Part shown: positions 1-13,600 of the stretch, in pieces | Layout: the number at the start of each line of letters is the position of its first letter | Numbering within the stretch: position 1 is the stretch's first letter | Assembly: GCA_958510875.1 (NCBI GenBank) | Contig: OY294068.1 | Span: forward strand, 154,478,388 to 154,542,387 | Direction: 5' to 3' | Source of the DNA: Endomychus coccineus | Taxonomy: Eukaryota; Arthropoda; Insecta; Coleoptera; Endomychidae | DNA: 64,000 nucleotides | Notes under the pieces: generated by a model | Seen by the model: the letters and a program-made list of their open reading frames with translations, nothing else | What the model was told of the DNA's origin: nothing | Databases searched by the model: none | Position numbers and translations under genes: made by a program

Positions 1-110
1 ATTTTTCATATCTGTATTTGAAACTTTAGTTATCAGTTTTATTTTTATATCGTTTATGAACCTCTTTTAAAATATGTAACCGAAAAGAATCCTTTCAAAA
101 ATATTTTCTT

Positions 111-1090
111 TTAAATTCTACTTGGTTCAACTAACGATACCATAAGTAATGTGTTTTTATTTGGCGCTTCAAAAGTAAGTAAGCTCTTTATTTCATGGTA
201 TATTGAACAAAAATATAATACATAAGTACGCAACTGAAAATGAAATACAAGTCCACATGATGCAAAGATAATAGATATGAAATATAATCTTCCAGCTTGT
301 ATGGCTCCAAAAATGCGAAAGACTCGATTTTGTAATTGCGTGACTGATTTGTTAGACATGGTTTGCTACGGCGGACAATGTTATTACTACGAACATGATA
401 AAAATTCACTTTAAATCTGGTAGAAATATTCCTTTTAATTAAACCAACATGACATTTATCAAAATTATTGCACTGGATTTTATACATAACATTTATCAAG
501 ATCTGAAATGTTACTAAACCTGTTTAAATTTAGATTTGAATTTAAATACAGGTCAAACACTACCACTCTTGAGTGTATATTAGTTAGTTTATTAGCGAAG
601 ATAAGATTAAAACTGAGTGATTTGAACGTCTTGGGGTCCCATGATGCGAGTTTGGTTTACGTTTTCAGTTGAATTCGTCGTTTTGTTTATTTATTAAAGA
701 TTTATCGTATTGATTAGAGCTGACAATATCATACATTCCGTTGAGCACTTTGTTATATTTCTCTTCGCTAAGAGGGATATTCAATAATCTATGTATAAGA
801 CTGTCGAAACAAGTAATTCTGTGACTCCACGGTGAAACAAAGTCGACCGGGATGTGTTTCACCGTAGATTCACAAAATTGCATTTTAATCATGTTTATAA
901 TAATAACATTAATGAGTCCGCCGTAGTAAACCATGTCTTACAAACCAGTCATACACTCACAAAATCTAGTCTCTCTCTAATTACACCGACCAACTTTTTT
1001 TAGGACCTTTGGAGGCTATAGACATGTATAAACATAGAGATCCTTTATTGAATTTTGATTCATCTCCTATCGAGAACAAAGCATTATTAC
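111..1090. mobile_element. Penelope-like retroelement fragments, internally inverted
   Basis: Minus-strand translation of 934-665 resembles the linker after the Penelope-like reverse transcriptase (SPWSHRITCFDSLIHRLLNI). 499-188 on the same strand resembles the C-terminal GIY-YIG endonuclease (MYKIQCNNFDKCHVG, then STRF), with a frame change near 360. Plus-strand 918-1000 repeats the GIY-YIG-side sequence of 374-300 in opposite orientation, so about 55 bp are shared as an inverted pair. The element is a decayed composite with no intact frame. Family assignment rests on the domain order only. Confidence 0.6.
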
Positions 1091-1567
1091 AAGCATTTCT
1101 ATAAGTAATTACTTGTTTACTAATAGGATATTGACTACCTGGAACATTTGATTTTGATTTTCAGCCAAAAAGTACCTGTAACACCCTCATTCATCGGAAT
1201 AAGAATAATGCCTGCTTTATTACTAGTTTTAATCAACCCTTGTCCAAATTTGAGCTTTAGATAAGTTACAATTTAAGTGGAAAAAGGTGTTAGTGTTTAA
1301 TAAATTATATTATATTACATTCCACAGTGGTCTCTCATATAGTATTATTTCCTTCATAACAAATTATTTTTATAACGGCAATTTTAGTGACATAATTCGA
1401 ATTTTTCATAAAAAAACTTCCAACATTTTGCTTTATGGTAGCCCTGCAGTTACCCTTAACATTCCGATCAGGGATCAAACATAAACCTTGCGATGTGCAT
1501 AATTGATATTTATAAATGACCAATCTCAATTATTTGGTACTACATATAAGTGAATATTAAAATAAAT
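1091..1567. other. no gene recognised
   Basis: AT-rich sequence between the Penelope-like fragment and the mariner-like element. Short open frames on both strands show no family motif. Confidence 0.5.
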
Positions 1568-1569
1568 TA

Positions 1570-3723
1570 TACAGGCTGTCCTCGAACTGCGTGGCCAAAA
1601 TAAAACCGAAGATTCTTTGATTCGAAAAAAAGTTGATGAGCCTTTTTACTTTTGCCTCAAGTGTCTTGTTTACCCGGTAGAGGGCTTCAAAATTGCGAAA
1701 ATAATTTTGTTTTTTCGGTATAACTTGAGAACGTGATGAAGAACTTTTACAATATTTAGCAGGTGAGTTACTGTCAATAATGGCCATTTTTGAGAGTGGA
1801 GCACAGAGCCTTAGAGACCATAGAAATGGCTCAAACTTGAGGATGTAACAGGAAAAGTGTCCAGAACTTTTTTGTGGTCAATGTAATTCACTCGATATTT
1901 TTTAGGTAGATAGCTTATCTAATTTGAAAACTTTTCTTAGTCTTAGAAAATTTTGATAAAATCAACGGATTAGCTTGAAAAAATTAATTTTCGAGTTTCT
2001 GCAATTTTGGCTTACTAATTTTACTTGAATAAAATACCTTAGTTGCCTTTGCTTTTCTAATGCCATTTTGGCATTTGAAGAATTTATTCTCAAAACTGTC
2101 AGTTTTCACTTTGCTTTCCGTAAAAATTTTATAAAATTATGGCTCAAAATTTCACTAACACTGAAATGGTTGATATGTTATTGATTTATGGACTTTGTCG
2201 TTGCAATGGCCGGAGAAGGGAAAGATATCCGCATAGCAGAATTCCAAATCGGCAAACCTTCGCGAAACTGGCAAATTTGAAGCAAATCGCAGAGAAACTG
2301 GACGCAGACGGACAAGAAGGACGTTAGAGCTCGAAGAAGCCATATTGGAAGCGGTTGAAACTGAACCTGGGATAAGCACACTACGTTTGGGACTTCGTAT
2401 TGGAGCCTCAAAATCATTAGTTCATAATGTACTGAAAGAAGAACTGTTGTATCCCTATCATATTAAAACAGTTCAAGACTTATTGCCCATGGATCCAGGT
2501 CATCGGCTAGATTTCTATCGGCTTATTGTCCAAAGACAAAACGCAAACCCCAATTTTTGTAGAAGAATTCACGGACGAAGATACTTTCACGAGATGTGGT
2601 CTTTTTAACCTCCATAATGAACATTTCTATGCTGATGAAAATCCTCATGAAACGGAAGTTACATATTTTCAGAATCAAACTAAAATAAATGTTTGGGTTG
2701 GAATAGTGGATAACTTTATTATTGGCCCTACCGTTATACCCGATCGATTGAACGGGGAGAACTACTTGAACTTTTTGGAACAAAGGCTACTTGAACTGTT
2801 GGAAGACTTGCCCTTACACATTAGTCGTGGCCTGGTTTATCCATGATGGTGCACCTCCTCATTTCACATTAGCTGTGAGGCGACATTTGAATGTGGAATA
2901 TCCAGATCGCTGGATAGGTAGAGGACACGACGCACCAGTGAACTGGTCGGCCCGCTTCCCTGATTTGACGCCCTGCGACTTCTTTCTATGGGGCGCTTTG
3001 AAGTCGAAAGTTTATGCAGCTCCAGTAAACACACGAGAGGAATTGTTGCAACGAATTAATCATGAAGCGGATTTATTGAAGAATGATCCTGAAGTACTAG
3101 CCAGAGTTCAATCCAATTCCTTGAAACGAATTAATTTGTGTATTCAGGAAAATGGGCCACATTTCGAACAATTGATGCCTTAGCGATTTCCCAAAAAGTT
3201 TTGTTGTTTCTTTCAATTTAGCATTTGTTTTTCCTAAATAATCACATCGTTTCCCCATTTCTATTGTTTTTATTATTCGTGTTTTACCGAGATATTAACC
3301 ATTTCAGTGTTAGTGAAATTTTGAGCCATAATTTTATCAACATTTTCTAAGAGTAAGAAAAGTTTTAAAATTAGATAAGCTATCTACATAAAAAATATAG
3401 AGTGAATTACATTGACCACAAAAAAGTTCTGGACACTTTTCCCGTTACATCCTCAAGTTTGAGCCATTTCTATGGTCTCTAAGGCTCTATGCTCCACTCT
3501 CAAAAACGGCTATTATTGACAGTAACTCACCTGCCAAATATTGTAAAAGTCCTCCATCACGTTCTCAAGTTATACCGAAAAAACAAAATTATTTTTGCAA
3601 CTTTGAAGCCCTCTACCGGCTAAACAAGACACTTGAGGCAAGAGTAAAAAGGCTCATCAAATTTTTTTCGAATCAAAGAATCTTCGGTTTTATTTTAGCC
3701 ACGCAGTTCGAGGACATCCTGTA
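1570..3723 (+). mobile_element. mariner-like DNA transposon with long terminal inverted repeats
   Basis: Ends are inverted copies beginning ACAGG(C/A)TGTCCTCGAAC, with TA dinucleotides outside (1568-1569 and 3725-3727 region). The outer repeat is about 390 bp: 1571-1962 pairs with about 3330-3722. A further block, 2131-2172, which contains the transposase ATG, pairs with 3298-3340, so the inverted repeat resumes inside the coding region. The 168 bp between the two left blocks are absent from the right end. A broken transposase lies inside. Long repeats and TA targets are normal for insect Tc1/mariner relatives; the repeat reaching into the gene is unusual. Confidence 0.85.
2139..3183 (+). pseudogene. 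mariner-superfamily (DDE_3, DDD-type) transposase, frameshifted
   Basis: Pieces in successive frames read as one transposase: N-terminus MAQNFTNTEMVDML (2139-2327), helix-turn-helix block EAVETEPGISTLRLGLRIG (from 2345), first catalytic region around FTDEDTFTRCG (from 2526), second acidic motif IHDGAPPHF and third motif RFPDLTPCDFFLWG (2791-3183), ending in ENGPHFEQLMP. At least three frame changes are needed to read through, near 2330, 2570 and 2840. The third acidic residue is Asp, as in mariner rather than Tc1. The start is the ATG shared with the extended inverted repeat. No active protein is expected. Confidence 0.85.
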
Positions 3724-3727
3724 TATA

Positions 3728-4319
3728 GACTCGAATTGCATTTCGAATGTTTTCCTATTATTGTAAGGTGTTATTATTTATGATTTGAAATAAGCATTAG
3801 CTGCTAGTATTTCGACAATATTGCCTAACCTACAGGGCAATATTTCACTATTAAGTGAACTCAATTGGTTGGGTTATGTTGATCTTCATAGAACATGAAA
3901 AAGTCAAAATGGCAGACCATGATAGTCTTCTTCAATCTATAAGCTATGTATAGATCCTAGAAACTCAATTAAATTAGAAAGAAGATTACAATTATTTTGA
4001 TTAAATGAAAGAAGAATTATTTTGATTTTATAGCACTTTTCATAATAACATGAAAACGTCGATATAGTTACGGGGTCTTTATCTACGCCACTGGTTACGT
4101 TTCCATGTTATTATTAAAGTGGTATAAATACAAAGCAAATGTTCTTTCATTCAATCATAATGATAAATTACCACAGACTAACGACTTCTATTATCGATTT
4201 TTTTACAATTATTTACTTATTAGTGATTGCTAAGGAAAAACAATCAATTTAAATTTGTCAAATACTCTCATGTTAAATCCCAACGAATATAAAAAGTAGC
4301 ACATAAGAAAAATACTTAC
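3728..4319. other. probable Graf intron sequence with a dispersed repeat
   Basis: This lies downstream of the last visible Graf exon on the minus strand, starting with its donor GTAAGT (4319 downward), so it is intron if the gene continues left. I see no RhoGAP coding sequence here. 4095-4215 is repeated at 21395-21525. Confidence 0.6.
4095..4215. repeat. dispersed repeat, partner of 21395-21525
   Basis: A shared block containing GTTTCCATGTTATTATTAAA, GTGGTATAAA, CAAAG, TTCTTTCATT, ATAATGATAAATTACCA and ATCGATT in the same order and orientation. At the second site it follows a Penelope-like GIY-YIG fragment, so it may be the tail of that family. Confidence 0.6.
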
Positions 4320-4653
4320 TAGCAGCTGCTATAAACCCATTATGATATCGGTAAGTCATCAGAGGTTCCGGTAAATTTCTAAGGTAATTTTTTAAAGCAC
4401 TAGTAATTGTTTTTGATTCCCACTCCAGAGGATCATCTAAACTGGCTAGTTTTTCACATTTCCTCCTGTCCAAACCCATGTGTAATAACTTATTTACCTT
4501 GGAAGTAACACCAACCACTCTATATAGTCCTTGTTCTTCTAAACCACGTATTTCTAACACCTCTATACACCGTTTAAGAAACTGTATACCGATATCGTCT
4601 AGAATTCTCTCTTCCGAATTTTGAGTTTTTATCACAGCCGTAGATACGTAAGT
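4320..4653 (-). CDS. Graf: Graf exon: RhoGAP domain, first part
   Basis: 334 bp, phase 0 in and phase 1 out. Acceptor ATTTTACAG at 4654 and donor GTAAGT at 4319. Residues ILDDIGIQFLKRCIEVLEIR precede the catalytic loop EEQGLYRVVGV, whose Arg is the arginine finger. ESKTITSALKNYLRNLPEPL is the second conserved RhoGAP motif. The exon stops after GFIAAA, so roughly the second half of the GAP fold is missing from the window. The reading after that, SKYFSYVLLF, is intron. Confidence 0.95.
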
Positions 4654-7600
4654 CTGTAAAATAAGAAATATTTTAACTGTGAAAAATGATCGCATCTAAT
4701 AGAAATATCACATTTAATTGGATAGAATCAGTCAGTATGTGATAAAAATCTATTCTAAACTTAAATAAAATAACCATTACTAATTCGATATTCACTAATT
4801 TACTGAACAATTGTAACTATAGTTTCGTCAACACCGTAGGCTCTTCAAATAAAGATTCAAAGTACTTTGTGATATTTGTTTGAAGGAGCTACGGTGTTAC
4901 CAAAACTGAAAATCAAACTTTTAATAGTTAATTTATTTAAGTTTAAAGACAATTTTTCAAATGATAACTCTTTAAAAACTTCATTCAATTTGAAAACCTA
5001 TTGACCATATTGACATTCTATTGGAATATAATTTTGAAACAAATTCAAATTCGAACTTTATTCCTTCCAAAATAAGTTCATGTTAGAACAAATTTGAACT
5101 CGGATGTATAGATATGATTCCTCCAATACATTAAACATTTATCACAAACGTGGGAAAACATAACTTCCAATTTCTATTTCACAACTAATGAGATAATTAT
5201 ATTATAATAAAGATTCTTGACCCAGGTATGAATTATATATAAATTCTCGGGAAATAGGTCACATTAACACTTATGCTTTATACTTTCTTGTCTTTACGTA
5301 CGTTTCGGTCTCACGACCATCGTCAGAAGACTTATTATGTCTAAAACTGGATTACTTAAAACTAATTGTATGAAACAAAGCGTCCTTATTGCACCAATTT
5401 CAATTAAACAATTAGTTTCAAGTAATCCAGTTGTAGACATAATAAGTCTTCTGATGATGGTCGTGAGACCGAAACGTACGTAAAGACAAAAAAATATAAA
5501 GCATAAGTGTTAATGTTACCTGATTCCCGAGAATTTATATATGATAATTATATTCAAATATTGCAACGTTTTCAAAATTTTTTAATATTATTTTCAGGTT
5601 TTAGCAAATTATTAACTAATTAATCGAACCAATTTATTTATCTACATTCTCCTTATATTCATTTCAATTTTTACCAACGAAAAAGAATTATTTCATTGAA
5701 TTTCTGAATTATTTCATTGAATTTCTGAATTAATTCCAATTTCATTTCTGAATGTTCATAAGCGCTGAAATACAAAATTGAGTGATCTTATTCCTCATAA
5801 CATGAGTGACAATAAGCTTCCATCTAAATAATTTGGGTGTCCTGGAACATATAATTCTTCATTTTCTACAATTCATTAAACATTAAGTTATAGTACACCT
5901 GTATATACACAACTTCTTTGGTAGAAAAACAATGTAGTTGAAATCATCATTTAATAGAATTACTTCTACTAATTACTATTTAATTATATTGAGTTCTGTT
6001 TTCCAAACCGACAAAATGTATGTTTATTAACATTTGTATGATTCTTTAATTGTTACAAATACATCCTATTAACTTTCTTACTAATATTTTTGAACAAATT
6101 TATAGATTTCAAATTATTCAACACTCGAATTGATTATGTTTTTGTATCTTCAGAAATAAGTTTTACCGTTTTCAATCCTCCCATTAGTCACCGAAACACC
6201 AATAGACTGGGAAATGAAAAGGCACTTAAATTTGATTTATTTGAAGTAAGTAATTCAATAATATTAATTTCATCTTGAATTTCCGATTAAGCGAATTGTG
6301 TTGTCGCATATTTATTAAGTTATTAAGTTTTGGCGAATTTGAAAACGCATATCCTGAAGAATACCCTCAATTTGAACCATACTTACACTAAGATTTTTAT
6401 CAGAGGTTGAGAGGGGATGTATTATTTTGCAATTATCTCGAAGTTTTAATCAGAGCTTGGGAGGGGATGAATTATAGTTTTTTGCAATTATCTCCAAAAT
6501 TATAAATTTTTCATGAGTGGCATTGAAAAAAAATCGTAAAATCATGGAATTCTAGAAAATAAATTCTTTACAAAACTTCAATATTTATTTTATACTTTGC
6601 GATATATTTGAAAAAATTATTTTTTTATGAATCTTTGTAAGGTGTCACTTTGAGACATAATTATATTTATGCAGTTTTATTGTTAATATTACGTGTTCAA
6701 TTGATTTCTACAGATTCCCAGAATAAAAGAAACCCTGTATGATATTAAATATCATTTCAGTTCAGACATAATTCATTCTATTTCTGTGGAACGATGGATT
6801 AGGTATACTACAAAATTCAGCGAACCTTTTATAACCTACAATATGTCATACCCATTTTTCTCAAAAATTTGTTAAATTTCGAGATAATTGCTGAAAACTA
6901 GAATTCATTTCCTTTCGCCCCTAAAACACCAAAGGCTCAAATGGGGTACTTTTCACTATATGCTTCGGACACCAAAAAGAACATCTCCACAAAAAATGGA
7001 CTTGGTCGGCATTTGATTGAAGTCAAAATCTAGTTTCACTGTATTTGATTCATTTTCACAGAATCTAGAGCTACATCGAGTGATGTGAAAAAAATGCGTC
7101 TTACTGGTTCCTTCCCATCCATAATGTCAAGCCATCCAGTTCTGTCCTGCTCAGATAAAGCTTGAAACGTCAATATGACGCCTGGTTTTGAGTTGAACTG
7201 TATGTCGAAACAGAACCTTTTATCTATCGAATCTGACATTCTCCTTACACATGATGTTAGCACCATAACTTCGGGTTGCATGATCTGAAATGATGAGCCG
7301 TCGGTCAGTTGAAAAGAGAGCAGTTTACAGTTTAACAACTCACCGATTTTGTTGTTGTGTAAGGTAACATCGTGAATTCTTTAGTTTCTTTATCGTAAGT
7401 GCAGTATTGTTTGGTCCATGTGGTACCGAATGCCTCTGTAAAAATCACCAATTTAGACCAGCAATTACATAACGGGAGATATTACTACTGGTATGGACCA
7501 ATTCGCAATTATGCCAAGAAGTACATAATGCAAAGGGTACAGGAAAATGTGGATGTTCTAAAGTGATGGACAAATTGGGGTTGAAAAAAGGCTTTTTTCA

Positions 7601-10600
7601 GCTACGAAGGACAGTTTTAGAAATATTAACAAATGTTCCTCGATATTCGAGGAACAGCCAAAAAGAACCAAAGAAATAAAATATTCAGATGAAATTAATT
7701 CCCCCTTTCAAAATTTATGAATAAGGTTTCCATCATTTATGAAAACGTGCTTTACCATATTCACTGAAGCGAATATTGGCATCTAAAAATGTATCTCGAT
7801 TAGATTTTTGTCCATTTCCGAGTGCCCTTAACTGTATAATGATAAAACTTAATTAATCGATCTTAACAAAGATGAAATATAAACAATTTAGGCGTTTGGA
7901 AGATAATCAAAATGCCTTAATTCATCCTCTACCATTACAGTATCCATCACTTAGCTATTAAGCGCTGTTGACGATAAGAAAGAAATGACGACACGATTGC
8001 GACCTTCAAATTATGGGGACGCAGACATATGTGAGCACTGTTCACGATAAGAAAGAAAGGACGTCATAGTTAGTAATTTAGTACAACCAATTATGTTTGA
8101 ACAATTTCTCTAAATCAGTGCCTTCATCAAACCAGGCATATTTCATTTAACTTTTCAAGGTTCCCGGATTAATTAGTAGATTTTATTCGATTGACTTGAA
8201 AGTTCATAATATTAAACTTCAGAAGTACAGGAACAGTTACGCCGTGTGCTTTGAAAGCTGTGGAGGGGACATGAGGTCTCTTCTAACATTTCCTTGATAC
8301 GGAGCAGAAACAAAGAAGTACCAAAACATATCCCTGTGGACTGAGGAACAGCAACCACCAGCGTTGATAGCCATTGTAGCGTCAACCACCACATGGAGTG
8401 ATCTATTTGTGAGAAACCTCGATAGTAAACGACAAAGCGGCAAACCATATGACGAGAGTTTCCAAAGAAGACCTTGATGTTTTGGATATACCCAATGCTA
8501 CAGTTAGAGATGCCCGATATTTTTCATGTGTTGCGTAAACAAGCAGATTTCCTGTTGATATCTGGTGAAGAAAGCCATATTGGTTAATCTGAAATAAGCT
8601 GGAGGGGGAGCATAGTTATGATAACATGCTAAGTCATTTTTATTTTTTAGAACATTTAGATTAGTTTTATTCAGAAAATTAGAAACTTGGTAATTTCATT
8701 CTTATTGTGAACAAGGTTTAGAACACAGCTAATGAACTTTGAAATTTTCGAGCTTTATTTGCTTACAACTATTTTTCATCGTAGATAAAAACAATGTGGA
8801 ACATTGATATTATAAAGTGATACTAAATATCCGTTTCCCTTCCTATAGAAAATATTCTACTAGAATAATAATGATTCAGATTTTCTCACTTTTTTCTAAG
8901 AGAAATAGGTATCCAGTTTTGCAGCCTTTCGCATCTCTAATGGGTTCTTCCAAGTAATGTTTTTTAACCTCAGCCATACGTGTCGTGAGCTTTTCTTTGT
9001 AATCCTCGAAATTGGTACGTGTTTTTTGAATCTTCACTTGTAAATCTACCATGAAGGGTCGGAAATCTTTTGCCACTTCATATCCCTGTGGAAGCGAATA
9101 GTATTAAAAAATGTTTACTTCGATGGAGAATATTCACATCTTGAATTCAGTTTATATAACGATAAAATGATACTAACCTGGTGATAAAAAGTGAGCCAAC
9201 CAAATAGGAAACTCAGTAAAGTCTCCACAAATTCGAATTTTTTTCGTTCATGAAACTCTTGTATTAAATAAACATACTCCATGCTTGCCGTTTGGAAGCT
9301 GCGTTCGGCCATATTCACTGTTGCATCCGCCTGCAAGAAAAGTATCACAATAAAAGTAATGCAGTATAGATTCAGTGATCGACTGATGGAAATGTGTGAT
9401 ATTCCGGTAACTATAGAAGCTAGAAAGACGTTACAATTTCCCAAGATCACAAAATTCAAATAGTAACAAACATAAGAAAAGGCATCCAAAATAAATGATA
9501 GATATAGAAAACTTGTTTTGGTCGTTGTGAATCTTGGGAACCCATATGTTTCAAAAACATTGGATATTGACCATCCAAAAATAACTCCAAAATTTTCTAT
9601 AAGCACCAAACCACAATTTTTAAGAAAATGCAAGAGTGTTGAGATAGAATGTACTGCATAGAAAATATTTACTCATCTAAACGCGTTCAATTTATTTTCA
9701 TCAGCGTTGTACGTATATGGGTGTAAGCCAATCAACTATTCTGATTTTTTGGATGAACAGAAGAAAAGGAGAAAATGTGTTTTCATGTACAATTTTGGTG
9801 CCTAATATTATTTAGTGCAGCGATAAAGCAACAAATATGCTTTAGATAGATGATTCTCATCTTTTGGATTGGCAGTTGCTGCTTGGTTTTTATTCATTCC
9901 ATTTCTTTCAAACTGATTGACTGACATGGTTGTAGCTTATGTCTAAGCGAGGCAAATTCAAGCGTATACACATTTACTCGAGTTCCTCAAAAATTGGTTT
10001 CGAAGATATATGAAAAGAACAAAAAAATAAAACCGTAGCAAACTACATTTTCCTACAATAACATTAAAGGTATTCTTGAAATTGTTTCCAAATTTCCTAC
10101 CTTGATAGAGTTTCAGTTGTTAAAATTTTAGAAACGGATTCGACAAAATCTGTTTACCAACGTTTCTTTCATTTAAATAGTTCACATTTTTCGAAGAGAA
10201 ATCAACATTTGACAGACTCATATATATTCAGTTTATCAATGAGTATACATAAATGAGCCGCATTTTTTTAGATTAGAACGTGCAATTCAAAATGTTTGAA
10301 ACACCTACAGACATATTCTGAAACTAGTTTCGTAATGATACAATAGTTATTTTAGTTAACTAAGAGTTGGAACAGGAATTCTAAATTTTGGAATTGAAAT
10401 TGTAGGTATAGTTATTGTTAGTTAAAAATATGTAAATTGGTTGTTTCGTATATATAAGAGCTACTGAGATGTCTGCATCAACATTAAATTTGTTTGTATT
10501 CAAATTAAATTGAAACTGAAATATTTTTCAATTGATTCAAAAATTTATAACATATATATGGTGATATTTAATTTTTTTGCTACTGTTCAACGAATGAATA

Positions 10601-13600
10601 ATTTCGCGTGATTTTTAATTTTTGTAAATCGTCATTTATTAGTATTATTCTTGTAGGTACNNNNNNNNNNNNNNNNNNNNNNNNNNNNNNNNNNNNNNNN
10701 NNNNNNNNNNNNNNNNNNNNNNNNNNNNNNNNNNNNNNNNNNNNNNNNNNNNNNNNNNNNNNNNNNNNNNNNNNNNNNNNNNNNNNNNNNNNNNNNNNNN
10801 NNNNNNNNNNNNNNNNNNNNNNNNNNNNNNNNNNNNNNNNNNNNNNNNNNNNNNNNNNNNCGCACTCATCAGTGTTCACGCGCATCGTCTTTGTATGTAT
10901 TATATGTGTGTGTAGTGACAGCCTCCACTTTTTTGATATGTAATATAGAATTTCTAGCAAGTCAGAGATGAAGATCACGTTTTTTTCAAACAAAATTTCA
11001 TTATTACATTTATTTGAAACCTGCCTCGAAACCTGCATTTTATTTGTAAATTTTTTTGTTAATTAATTAATTTTAATACTAATTTGTTAATTAATACTAA
11101 CAATAATAATAATAATAATTATTATTATTATCATAGTTATTATTATCAAAATTATTATGATTTTGTGTCTCAATTATCGAAAAAGTAAAAAAAAAAGAAA
11201 AAAAAAGCTCCCGGGTGGGATGGAACACGGGTTAATGCTGTACATCATCTTTTGATAATTAAGAATACGAATTTTTAGTTGATTTTTATTGTGTGACTGT
11301 CAAATGCTGATGCAGGGAAAATGATATATTGAGATAGCCACAAGAGGCTTCTATATTCTGAACCAAGGTCTATAACGAAAGATTCAAAATTAGGCCCGGT
11401 AGGGCGCCCAAAAGGCTTAGCATGAGTTTTCTCGAGATTGACGCAAACTAGAAGATCGTGCTTGGTATCAAAATTTGCTTAAATGTTTCAGCTATTTAAC
11501 TATGAATATATTTTCCTGATTCGAACTTTCTAACCTAAACATTTTTATCACATGTCGCGTTTTTTTTTCAAAATGGTCACAAATAGGCCCATGTAAACCA
11601 AAGTGGTTGTATTTTGGTTCATAGGTGAAAGCCATCAATATCTTTCGTTTGAATTTTGTTTGGAGTCAAAGGTTAATTTATTGGCCCGCAATCGCAAAAT
11701 TACGTTTTTTACGAAAAGAGCGATTGCAGCGCCCCCTTTCCAAATATCGAACAAATGAAAAACTCTTATTAGAGTACACACAAAATACTATGAATGCATG
11801 TTAAGCATTAGTTGTTACGACAAACAGTGATCTTATAATTTACAATTGAACAAACGTTTGAGTTTTTGGATATTAGGTCACTTACATTCCGTTATCTTCT
11901 ACTTGGAGTCATTTCACTCTTTTTGATTTCTCACAACTTTTTCTGTCATAAAATGATCGAGTGGAACTCAGAGTTTTTCTAAAAATTGAAAAAAACACCA
12001 AAGTCGGGGCAACTTGGACCCAAAAAATGGACAATAATAACTCGCGTAGCATAAGGCCCAGACATGTTTAATGTCCATATTCGTGATCAGCGCACCCGAA
12101 AACATGATGATTGACCAAAATTAAGGAACGTAAAAATTTGAACCCAAAACGTCAAATAAAATTACAGAGCGACTGGACTATTATTACTCATTATCATTAC
12201 TAATTCTACAAACTTCGAACGCGATAGATACCGTAATTCTTGCATGATTCGAAAGATCATTCATTGATTTCAACTACGGCAACCATGCTTCAAATAAAAT
12301 CACGTCCAAATTGACAACAAAGAGTTTTGAAAGAAATGACATACGTTTCGTGACCTAATTATCTAAAACGTAGTAACAGTTTACCTAAATTACTGTCCAA
12401 AACAATGTTCTCATACGTGACGCATTTTATTAAATACATTGCAAACCGCTTGCCGATTAAACAAAACAGTTGCATTGTTCAAAATCAGTCACTTAACGGT
12501 CTCAGGTTAAATAGTTCACCTTGACTTTATATGTTTGTTTTTATCAGCATGAGAAATTGTGTATATAAAATTAATCTTCTGAATAGGACTGGATCACAGA
12601 TGGACAATATCTCAAATAGTCTAGGACCCAGAGCGATATTGAAGGTCTGAACATTAACCCGATGGCACTATCACAGACCGCATTTCGCCGGCTGCTAGAT
12701 CTCGAGATACAGCCTCCGCAAATTGTTTGTTTTTTGACTGGAGGTTAACCCTTTTCAAGTTGCGATACTTGAAAAGCATGCATTCTTGTACACTTCCACC
12801 ATGTACCATCATTTTTATCGTGTCCGTTTATCAGGCTGACCAGTTAAAATTGGAACGAAAATGGACTGCAAGTTAACCCTCCCAAACCTGGTGGAATATA
12901 TTCATTGGTGTTGGCAATTGTTAAGATACCCTATGCCATCAAAAGTTATCGGTCCATTTCCGAGTAATTGACCATTATTTGAACCAAACATTTTTCTTTC
13001 ATTTTGTGGCTAAACCTTACGGATTACAAGGTAACATGATGGCACCATGTTGAATAACTTTAATGGAGGTCAAATAAAGATTTAAAATTATTGCCATCTC
13101 TCCTTGCCCAATTCAACCCCCCAAAACCTCCTAAAACCACCCCCCAAAAAAATTTCAATAATATGGATAATATGACCAATTTTATGATGAATTATTCAAT
13201 TATTGAGATTCTGTCTGGGTTTGAAATCGAAACGGCCGTTTTTCTGGTTTTCTTTTGGCGTTGGTTTTAGGGGGTTTTTGGGGTTGGAATCGGCAAGGAG
13301 TGATGGCAATAATTTTAAATCTTTATTTGACCTCCAATAAAGTTATTTAACATGGTGCCATCAAGTTACCTTGCAAGGTTTAGCGACAGAATGAGAAAAA
13401 AAAATTTTCGTCCAAATAATGACCAATTACTCGGAAATGGACCGAAAACTTTTGATGGCATACGGTATCTCAACAATTGCCAACACCAATGAACATTTTC
13501 CACCAGGTTTGGGAGGGTTAACTTACAGTCCATTTTCGGTTCAATTTTAACTGATCAGCCTGATAAACGGACACGATAAAAAATGATGGCACATGGGGAA

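Larger units (their letters stand above)
5215..5549. repeat. inverted repeat of Penelope-like tail in Graf intron
   Basis: Arms of about 140 bp (5231-5370 and 5408-5549) are near-perfect inverted copies around a 37-base spacer. Each arm carries a hammerhead-like motif. The left arm, including TTCTTGACCCAGGTATG, recurs at 30615-30812 beyond the tail of a Penelope-like element, and a diverged copy lies at 61925-62130. Confidence 0.85.
9634..12590. other. Graf intron, no gene recognised; contains gap and simple repeats
   Basis: AT-rich intronic DNA. Open frames crossing the N run are artefacts. The 12001-12120 part carries the C-rich motif TTCGTGATCAGCGCACCCG shared with the long inverted-repeat elements at 23 and 54 kb. 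Confidence 0.6.

Noticed and set aside
9115..9633. A 172-residue protein on the minus strand with hydrophobic segments
   Set aside because: Only 9330-9178 is coding (Graf exon); the hydrophobic part is the upstream intron read in frame.
10580..11038. Long open frames on both strands at 10.6-11.0 kb
   Set aside because: They run through 200 undetermined bases; the flanking residues have no motif.
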